Of a stretch of DNA of 6,845 nucleotides, positions 1 through 5,566 are shown piece by piece. Position 1 is the first letter of the stretch, and each line of letters opens with the position of its first letter. Source of the stretch: Opitutia bacterium (lineage in GTDB: Bacteria; Verrucomicrobiota; Verrucomicrobiia; Opitutales; Opitutaceae); the NCBI GenBank assembly GCA_025351035.1, contig JANXWT010000143.1, forward strand, positions 1-6,845. The letters run 5' to 3'. A program made the translations under genes and the position numbers. Below the pieces are notes generated by a model, which worked only from the letters and a program-made list of their open reading frames with translations, ran no database searches and was not told where the DNA came from.

Positions 1-1272
1 TTGCACCGGGTTGAGGAAGGACCAGAATTTTCCTTCCTGGCACATCGCCAGATAGCCGAAAGCCAGCACGAGGCCCGGCACGGCGAGCGGGAGCATGGCG
101 AGAAAGTCGAGCACCTGCCGGCCGGCGAGCTTGGAACGGACGATCACATAGGCCAACGCCACGCCGAGCACGAGGTCGATGACCGTGGAGATGCTCGCGT
201 ATTTGAGGCTGTTGGCGATGGCCGGCACCGTGAGGTCGTGGCCGAGCGCGATCTTGAAATTATCAGCGGTGAAATGCTGTGGCAGCACCGTGCCATACCA
301 GTCGCTCGAGAACGCCACAAGCACGACGCCGAGGTGGGGGAGCAGGGCGACAAACGTCACGAGCGCAAAGAACGCCGTGCACAACCAGGCGCGGCTTGGG
401 GGCAACGCCCGCGCGCCGCCGGACGAAGTGGCCTTCGCCATCATCGCGTAGGCGTCGCGGCCGAAGAGACCCTTGCCCAGCGCGTAGAACAGCACCGAAC
501 TGACGAGCATGACCGCTACGAGGGCGTAGGGGAACGGATTGCCGCCGATGTCTTTCAGGCCGTAGAAAATCTGCACCGACGTCACGCGTCCGTAGTCGAA
601 GATCAGCGGCACTCCGAGATCGGTGAAAGCCCAGATGAAGACAATCGTCGCGCCGGCAAAGAGACCGGATTTGATCAGCGGCAGCGTGATCTTGAGGAAC
701 CGGCGGTAGCCGGTGCAGCCGAGATTCTCCGCCGCCTCTTCCATCGCCGGATCGATATTGGCCAGCGCGGCCACCGCGTTGAGGTAGATGATCGGGTAAA
801 GGCTGAAGCCGTTCACCAACGCGATGCCGAGGAATTGATTCGTGCCAAGCCAGTCGAAAGTCCAGCCGGGCGGGCGCAGGCCGAGCTCGATGAGCAGACT
901 GTTCAGCGCGCCGTATTGCCCGAGGATTTGCTTGATGCCGATCGCGCCGACGAACGGCGGCAGGATCATCGGCACGAGGACCAGCGAACCGAGCAGCACC
1001 TTGCCCGGAAAACGATAACGGTCTGCCACCAAGGCGAGCGGCAGCGCGAGCAGCAGCGCGATGAGCGTCGTGGTCGCCGCGAGCAGAATGGAGTTGCCGA
1101 GACCGCCGAGGTAAATGGGATCCACCAGCAGCGCCCTTAGATAGGCGAAGGTAAGCTGGCCGTCCGCATCAATGAAGCCGCCCTTGAGAATCTGCAGGAT
1201 GGGCCAGAAAAAAAACACCCCGAAAAAAATCAGAGTGCCGCCAAAAATTACCCGGGCGAGAGACTTCGACAT
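1..1272 (-). CDS. Iron(III)-type ABC transporter permease, two fused BPD domains, 3' end cut by window edge
   Basis: Inner-membrane permease of a binding-protein-dependent ABC importer. It most resembles the FbpB/SfuB iron(III) group, with the related 2-aminoethylphosphonate permeases as the main alternative. Reading leftward from ATG 1272-1270, the frame stays open for 424 codons to the window edge, so the C-terminus is missing; the fused family is usually about 550 residues. Membrane segments alternate with short loops, starting with one at about residues 8-27. A first EAA loop, which contacts the ATPase, lies at about 178-200 (EEAAENLG, then LKITLPLI). A second transmembrane domain starts near 297 and reaches LPLAVPGLVLAFGYL at about 394-408; its EAA loop should lie just outside the window. 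In-frame GTG (1296) and TTG (1308) codons are possible alternative starts. No clear ribosome binding site is seen. The partner ATPase and periplasmic binding protein are not in view. The permease family is confident, the iron substrate only moderately so. Confidence 0.88.
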   Translation of the reverse strand, partial: MSKSLARVIFGGTLIFFGVFFFWPILQILKGGFIDADGQLTFAYLRALLVDPIYLGGLGNSILLAATTTLIALLLALPLALVADRYRFPGKVLLGSLVLVPMILPPFVGAIGIKQILGQYGALNSLLIELGLRPPGWTFDWLGTNQFLGIALVNGFSLYPIIYLNAVAALANIDPAMEEAAENLGCTGYRRFLKITLPLIKSGLFAGATIVFIWAFTDLGVPLIFDYGRVTSVQIFYGLKDIGGNPFPYALVAVMLVSSVLFYALGKGLFGRDAYAMMAKATSSGGARALPPSRAWLCTAFFALVTFVALLPHLGVVLVAFSSDWYGTVLPQHFTADNFKIALGHDLTVPAIANSLKYASISTVIDLVLGVALAYVIVRSKLAGRQVLDFLAMLPLAVPGLVLAFGYLAMCQEGKFWSFLNPVQ

Positions 1273-1412
1273 CCGCCGCGAGTGTTTGCCGCCCACCGGC
1301 GATGACAAGGCGGAACTCGGCGCAGAGCTCCCGTTATTTGAGTCGGACTAGAAAATTAGCCTCGCCTAACATTATGCTTGCGCCCGCTGCTTTTCCCTCT
1401 CTCCGTGGGTCC
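1273..1412. promoter_or_regulatory. Divergent intergenic region between ABC permease and outer-membrane channel genes
   Basis: About 140 bp separates the two divergent starts if the channel gene starts at 1413. The stretch 1333-1378 is clearly richer in A/T than the flanking genes, as expected of a promoter region serving one or both directions. I could not find a convincing -35/-10 pair. TTGAGT at 1338-1343 has no suitable -10 at normal spacing, and TAACAT (1367-1372) and CATTAT (1370-1375) match sigma-70 -10 boxes only 4 of 6. The assignment rests on gene orientation and base composition. Confidence 0.45.
1352..1373. promoter_or_regulatory. Imperfect dyad, candidate operator for a metal-responsive regulator
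   Basis: Within the AT-rich divergent region, half-site AAAATTAG (1352-1359) is mirrored by CTAACATT (1366-1373) around a 6 bp spacer. Six of eight positions pair, with TTAG/CTAA perfect. DtxR/IdeR-type sites also use TTAG...CTAA half-sites, but with a shorter centre, so it is not a standard match. E. coli MntR sites are about 20 bp dyads of comparable size. The position between two predicted metal-uptake genes makes a metallo-regulator operator plausible. The functional assignment is inference. Confidence 0.3.
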
Positions 1413-2258
1413 ATGCTTCCGTCCGGTTTCCCTTCGCACCCGCGGTTCCGCCGTTTCGCCGGAGCCGCGTGCGCACTTGGGGCCGGTCTCTGGCCGGCTG
1501 CGTCGGCAGAAGAACACTCGTGGACCAACCCGGTGCCGCACGGAGAACTCCGTTCGCTCAGCAGCGACCGTCCCGATGCCACCGAGAGTCCGTTCACGGT
1601 CGATGCGGGCCACCTGCAGATCGAGACGAGTGTCGCGGCCTACTCGCGCGTCGATGCGGTGACGACGGAATGGAATGCCGCTCCGGTGAACGTGCGCGTG
1701 GGTCTGCGGTCCGACTTTGAGCTGCAGTTTCTGTTTGATGGCTGCCTCCAGTCGCGCACATCCGCCTCGGCCACGGCACCCGCCGCCACTCGCACCGGCT
1801 TTGGCGATGTCACCTTGCGCGCGAAATACAATTGCTGGGGCAACAACGGCGGCAGCTCTGCCTTCGGTGTCCTTCCCTTTCTGAAGCTGCCCACCAACTC
1901 GGGTGGCGTCGGCAATCGTTCGCTCGAGGGTGGCCTGATCCTGCCGGTCTCCTTTTCGTTCGATGTCTGGTCCGTCAGTGCGATGACCGAGATCGAGTGT
2001 GTGCGCAACTCCGCCGATGACGGTTACGCGGCGGTGTGGACAAACTCCCTCAGCATCGGACGCGAACTGAGCAGCAAGCTCGCGGCCTTTGCCGAGCTCG
2101 CGTCGACCGCCGGCGACGGTGGACATGTCTTTGCGTTCGACTGCGGGCTGACCTACGCCGTGCATGCCGATCTCCAACTGGACTGCGGAGCGAACTTCGG
2201 TTTGTCCCGCGCTGCGCCCGACGTCACCGTCTTCTGCGGCGTCACCTTTCGCTACTGA
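1413..2258 (+). CDS. Predicted outer-membrane channel, phenol/MetA-pathway-type transporter family
   Basis: Probable outer-membrane beta-barrel of the family often annotated as 'putative MetA-pathway of phenol degradation' (Pfam Phenol_MetA_deg); real substrates of this family are poorly known. From ATG 1413 the protein has 281 residues. It has an export signal: basic RFRR, a hydrophobic stretch from about residue 15 to 30, and a likely cut after ASA at residue 32. The family-like segment SDRPDATESPFTV follows at about 51-63, then alternating beta-strand-like stretches and a C-terminal aromatic strand ending in TFRY, as in barrels inserted by BAM. The frame extends upstream to ATG 1302 and ATG 1374. 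I prefer 1413 because it places the signal peptide at the N-terminus and leaves the AT-rich region as promoter. Oddly for a barrel, the mature part has six cysteines. The NRAMP gene starts 4 bp after its stop, so the two are probably co-transcribed and may act on the same metal; that role is inferred from context. Confidence 0.75.
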   Translation: MLPSGFPSHPRFRRFAGAACALGAGLWPAASAEEHSWTNPVPHGELRSLSSDRPDATESPFTVDAGHLQIETSVAAYSRVDAVTTEWNAAPVNVRVGLRSDFELQFLFDGCLQSRTSASATAPAATRTGFGDVTLRAKYNCWGNNGGSSAFGVLPFLKLPTNSGGVGNRSLEGGLILPVSFSFDVWSVSAMTEIECVRNSADDGYAAVWTNSLSIGRELSSKLAAFAELASTAGDGGHVFAFDCGLTYAVHADLQLDCGANFGLSRAAPDVTVFCGVTFRY

Positions 2259-2262
2259 TGGC

Positions 2263-3621
2263 ATGAACTCCGCAACCCAGCTTCCGCCTCCAACGCCCGA
2301 CGACGGCTGGCGGCATGCGCGCGTCGCACCGAGTTTACCCGAGTCGCACCGCTCCATCGCCGTGCCGGCGTCCGCTGGTTTCTGGCGCAAGATGATCGCC
2401 TTCTCCGGCCCCGGTTATCTGGTGGCGGTGGGCTACATGGACCCGGGTAACTGGGCCACCGATCTCGCGGGCGGCTCGCAGTTCGGCTACACGCTGCTAA
2501 GCGTCATCGTGATTTCAAATCTGATAGCGATTTTGCTGCAGTCGCTCTGCGCCAAACTCGGCATCGCTACCGGCCGCGACCTCGCGCAGGCGTGCCGCGA
2601 TCATTATCCGCGCTCGGTCTCCAATGCGCTTTGGGTGCTCTGCGAACTGGCCATCGCCGCCTGTGATCTGGCCGAGGTCATCGGCACCGCCATCGCGTTG
2701 AACCTGCTCTTCGGTATCCCGCTCGTCTGGGGCGTCGTGCTCACGTCGCTCGACGTGCTCGTGGTGCTCTTTCTCGCCAACCGCGGGTTCCGCTACCTTG
2801 AGGCGATGGTCATCGCCCTCGTCGCGCTGATCGGCGTCTGCTTCGGCTTGGAGATTCTCTTTTCCCAGCCCGCCATCCGCGACATTCTCGGCGGACTGCT
2901 GCCGACCGTGGAAATTATCCGCAATCCGCAGATGCTCTACATCGCCATCGGCATCCTCGGCGCGACGGTGATGCCGCACAATCTCTACCTGCATTCGTCC
3001 ATCGTGCAGACGCGCAAATACGAGCAATCCGCCGCGGGCAAGCGCGAGGCCATCCGCTACGCGACGATTGACTCGACCACCGCGCTCATGTTCGCGCTCT
3101 TCATCAACGGCGCGATCCTCATCGTCTCCGCCGCCACCTTCTATCAGCAGGGCCGGCACGACATCGCCGAAATCCAAGATGCCTACCAACTGCTCTCGCC
3201 GATGCTCGGCGTCGGCGCGGCGAGCACGCTCTTCGCCATCGCGCTGCTGGCTTCGGGGCAAAATTCCACCCTCACCGGCACGCTCGCCGGCCAGATCGTC
3301 ATGGAAGGCTTCCTCAATCTCCGGCTGCGGCCGTGGCTGCGCCGCCTCATTACGCGCGCCGTCGCTATCGTGCCGGCGGTGATTGTCACCGCGCTTTACG
3401 GCGAAAGCGGCACGGCGCGCCTGCTGATATTCAGTCAAGTGGTGCTCAGTCTCCAGCTCCCGTTCGCGGTCATTCCGCTCGTGCTGTTCACCAGCGATCG
3501 CCGGAAAATGGGCGAGTTCGCCAATTCGTGGTGGGTCAAGTGGCTTGCTTGGCTGACCGCCGCGGTGATAGTCGTCCTCAACCTCAAGCTGCTGCTCGAT
3601 TTCACGGGCGTCACCGGTTGA
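2263..3621 (+). CDS. mntH: NRAMP-family Mn2+/Fe2+ transporter (MntH-like)
   Basis: Proton-coupled importer of divalent transition metals in the inner membrane, 452 residues, slightly longer than typical MntH because of a polar N-terminal tail of about 40 residues. Key NRAMP elements are intact: DPGNWATD in TM1 (Asp60 and Asn63 as metal ligands), MPHNLYLHSS in TM6 (Met237, the residue that favours Mn/Fe over Mg/Ca, and His239), and the GQNSTLTGTLAGQ segment from Gly332, which is strongly conserved in the family. About eleven hydrophobic segments follow the NRAMP pattern. The start at 2263 lies 4 bp after the upstream stop. The frame is open further up, to ATG 2164, but that would overlap the channel gene by about 95 bp and add a non-homologous-looking tail. 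No Shine-Dalgarno is evident, so translation is probably coupled to the upstream gene. The gene for a stress protein begins 5 bp downstream. Family assignment is very secure; the preference for Mn or Fe is not determined by sequence. Confidence 0.95.
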   Translation: MNSATQLPPPTPDDGWRHARVAPSLPESHRSIAVPASAGFWRKMIAFSGPGYLVAVGYMDPGNWATDLAGGSQFGYTLLSVIVISNLIAILLQSLCAKLGIATGRDLAQACRDHYPRSVSNALWVLCELAIAACDLAEVIGTAIALNLLFGIPLVWGVVLTSLDVLVVLFLANRGFRYLEAMVIALVALIGVCFGLEILFSQPAIRDILGGLLPTVEIIRNPQMLYIAIGILGATVMPHNLYLHSSIVQTRKYEQSAAGKREAIRYATIDSTTALMFALFINGAILIVSAATFYQQGRHDIAEIQDAYQLLSPMLGVGAASTLFAIALLASGQNSTLTGTLAGQIVMEGFLNLRLRPWLRRLITRAVAIVPAVIVTALYGESGTARLLIFSQVVLSLQLPFAVIPLVLFTSDRRKMGEFANSWWVKWLAWLTAAVIVVLNLKLLLDFTGVTG

Positions 3622-3626
3622 ACCCC

Positions 3627-4061
3627 ATGTATCGCAAAATCCTCGTCGCTCTTGAGAACGGTCCGGCGGATGACACGCTCATCCCGCACGTCACCGCCTT
3701 GGCGCGGGAACTCGGCTCGGCGTTGCACCTGCTGCACGTCGCCGACGGCTGGGCCGCCCGGAATTACGAACAGTTGAAACTCGCCGAGTCCGATGAGATG
3801 AAAGCCGACCGCGCCTACCTTGACTCGCGCGCCGCCGCCCTCCGCGACCGCGGCCTGCAAGCCACGACGGAACTCGCGCTCGGCAATCCGCCGACCGAAA
3901 TCGTCAAGGTCGCCCTCGCCGCGCAATGCGACCTCATCGCGCTCGCGTCGCACGGTCACAAATTGCTCGGCGACCTGATGCACGGCAGCACGATCGACAA
4001 AGTGCGGCACGAGACCTCCATCCCAATGCTGGTGGTGCGGGCCGGGCGGGCACCGCACTGA
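3627..4061 (+). CDS. Universal stress protein, UspA family, single domain
   Basis: Small cytoplasmic protein of 144 residues, the usual length for a single Usp domain. It opens with MYRKILVALENG, the first beta strand of the fold, and has LHLLHVAD as the second strand. Toward the end come DLIALASHGHK, then MHGST and the final strand PMLVVRAG. The nucleotide-binding signature G-x2-G-x9-G-S/T is only partly kept: SHG and HGST are present, but the second glycine is replaced by leucine (GHKL), so ATP binding is uncertain. The start lies 5 bp after the NRAMP stop, with no separate promoter visible, so it is the third gene of the unit. Usp proteins beside transporters are often thought to adjust transport under stress, and that would be the simplest role here. 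This is inference. An in-frame extension upstream overlaps NRAMP and has no Usp-like sequence. Confidence 0.92.
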   Translation: MYRKILVALENGPADDTLIPHVTALARELGSALHLLHVADGWAARNYEQLKLAESDEMKADRAYLDSRAAALRDRGLQATTELALGNPPTEIVKVALAAQCDLIALASHGHKLLGDLMHGSTIDKVRHETSIPMLVVRAGRAPH

Positions 4062-4071
4062 GCGTTTGGAG

Positions 4072-4091
4072 GGCCCGCGTCCCCGCGGGCC
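4072..4091. terminator. GC-rich hairpin between convergent genes
   Basis: GGCCCGCG (4072-4079) and CGCGGGCC (4084-4091) form a perfect 8 bp stem with a 4-base loop, TCCC. It lies in the 53 bp gap between the stress-protein stop and the deaminase stop, where a bidirectional terminator is expected. Neither side has a run of T, so it is not a classical intrinsic terminator; it may protect 3' ends or be a copy of a dispersed palindromic repeat. Confidence 0.5.
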
Positions 4092-4114
4092 GCGCCTTGC
4101 AGCACGGGGCTCCG

Positions 4115-5515
4115 CTACTGCGCGAAGGGGAACTGCCAGTTGCGCTTCGCGTAGCCGTAGGCGACGGGCTTCACACTCGCGAGCTGCTTGAGGGAGTCGG
4201 CCGGCAGATACTTCGCGGCGAACTCGGCGACGGCGTGATCGTAGTCGGCGAGCAACTTCGCCTTCACCTCCGGCTGGACGAAGGAGTAGGCGAGGGAATT
4301 GCGGCCGAGTGCGACCACTTCATCCCACGACAAATTGAAACTCGTGACGGCCGTGTAATATTCGTCGGTCATGTTTGAGTCGAACATGCCGCGGTCGTCG
4401 GTGTTCAGGCAGACGGGCACGCCGGTGCGCAGATATTCGGGGAACGGATGCTTCGCGAGGTCGGGCGTGTATTCGAGCAGCCGGTTGGAAATGAGGTTGA
4501 TCTCGACGAGCACGCGACGGGTCTGCTGCAACAGGAGCAGTGTAGCGGGATCCTGGATCAGATTCACGCCGTGGCCGATGCGGCTGGCCCCGAGGAGCAG
4601 CGTATCGCGAATGTGGTGGTCGGGTCCGTCCATCTCGCCCGCGTGGATGGAGAGCGGGAGCGTCGGATAGCGCCCGCGAAGCTTGCGAAACGTCTCGAGG
4701 AACCGTGCGGGATTGCCTTTGTCATTCTCCTCGACTCCGACGAGGTTGAGGCTGACCCAAAGATCGCGGTGCGCATCGACGAATTTGTAGGTCGCTTCGA
4801 TCTGCGCTTCGGCATCCGGCAGGAAGCGGAGCACCGCGTGTTGCAGGCGCACCGTGACGCCGGTCGCGACGACATCGGGCTGGGCGAGTCGCTGCCGGAC
4901 GAAGGCGACCGCGTCCTCGACGGGAAGCGGGCGGCCGAGGTTGTCCGTCATCCCTTGGATTTGAAATTGAGATTCAAGGTAGGCGAGGTGTTCCGCTCCG
5001 AACGCCTTGAGATTTTCCACGAGTGACTCGGTGCTGACCGGCAGGCTGCTGCTGATCTCGCCGCGCCGTGGCCAGATGACGTCAAAAAATTCCCCCCGCC
5101 CTTCGCCGGGCGCATCGAGTCGGAGACTGTTGCACCACGCGGCGCGCTCAGCCGCGGTCAGTGCGTCGAGGCGGACGTATTCCTGGCGGGCGCCGGCGGG
5201 CAGCAGCTCGTAGTCGTGCTGGCGGATGTTGTGGAAGCGCCGCGCGGGCGCGATGGCATCGGGTGCAGCCGTGAAGTGCGCCCGCGTGTAGAACGTATCG
5301 CCGCCGTTGCGCGCGGGGTCGGTGCAGATCGCGTAAATCCATTCGGGCCGCTCGGCGCCGCTGTGGTTGTGGAGGTCGCCGCCCTTGGGCAGGGCGTAGA
5401 GAAACGTGTAGAATTCGGCGGGTGTGGCGGTGCGTTTGATCTCTTCAAAGCGCGTGGCGAAGGGCGCGGCCTCTACGGCTGCGGCGATGGTGAAAAGCAA
5501 AATGAGGTGTCTCAT
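4115..5515 (-). CDS. Exported adenosine deaminase, ADGF/ADA2-like
   Basis: Zinc hydrolase of the amidohydrolase superfamily predicted to convert adenosine (or deoxyadenosine) to inosine. It has 466 residues, longer than the roughly 340 of cytosolic bacterial Add. It begins with a likely signal peptide, MRHLILLFTIAAAVEA followed by AP, so it should act in the periplasm or outside the cell. Metal and catalytic residues are visible: DLHNHSGA with His49 and His51, SIHAGE with His291 and the proton-shuttling Glu294, RIGHG with His315, and NTDD with Asp373/374. EINLISNRLLEY at about 338-349 resembles the EINPISNQVL segment of ADGF/CECR1-type enzymes rather than the CPTSN of classical Add. It has a longer N-terminal part with PKGGDLHNH after a lead segment, also ADGF-like. 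It is the last gene of a leftward pair, 51 bp after the purine permease stop. Substrate could also be an adenosine derivative. No obvious ribosome binding site precedes the ATG at 5515. Confidence 0.9.
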   Translation of the reverse strand: MRHLILLFTIAAAVEAAPFATRFEEIKRTATPAEFYTFLYALPKGGDLHNHSGAERPEWIYAICTDPARNGGDTFYTRAHFTAAPDAIAPARRFHNIRQHDYELLPAGARQEYVRLDALTAAERAAWCNSLRLDAPGEGRGEFFDVIWPRRGEISSSLPVSTESLVENLKAFGAEHLAYLESQFQIQGMTDNLGRPLPVEDAVAFVRQRLAQPDVVATGVTVRLQHAVLRFLPDAEAQIEATYKFVDAHRDLWVSLNLVGVEENDKGNPARFLETFRKLRGRYPTLPLSIHAGEMDGPDHHIRDTLLLGASRIGHGVNLIQDPATLLLLQQTRRVLVEINLISNRLLEYTPDLAKHPFPEYLRTGVPVCLNTDDRGMFDSNMTDEYYTAVTSFNLSWDEVVALGRNSLAYSFVQPEVKAKLLADYDHAVAEFAAKYLPADSLKQLASVKPVAYGYAKRNWQFPFAQ

Positions 5516-5566
5516 GGCGAAGATGATTTACGTTCTGTTCGGGTGCCGTCGGCAATCGCAAAGCAC

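Noticed and set aside
1..1140. Long plus-strand open frame of 379 codons
   Set aside because: It is antisense to the ABC permease, has low-complexity charged composition typical of shadow frames in GC-rich DNA, and shows no domain.
1302..1412. Upstream extension of the channel gene from ATG 1302 or 1374
   Set aside because: The added residues do not resemble a signal peptide, and they would put the AT-rich promoter-like stretch inside the gene; not fully excluded.
2258..2260. ATG overlapping the stop codon of the channel gene (TGATG)
   Set aside because: That frame stops after two codons; the NRAMP frame uses the ATG at 2263.
1356..2390. Minus-strand open frame of 344 codons
   Set aside because: Antisense to the outer-membrane channel and the NRAMP start; Arg/Gly/Ala-rich with no recognisable motif, while the plus strand has a signal peptide and family motif.
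2515..3438. Minus-strand open frame of 307 codons
   Set aside because: Lies wholly inside the NRAMP gene on the opposite strand and has the charged composition of an antisense shadow.
5544..5554. Short palindrome TGCCGTCGGCA between permease and deaminase genes
   Set aside because: Only a 4-5 bp stem with a tiny loop and no T tract; expected by chance in GC-rich DNA and not convincing as terminator or operator.
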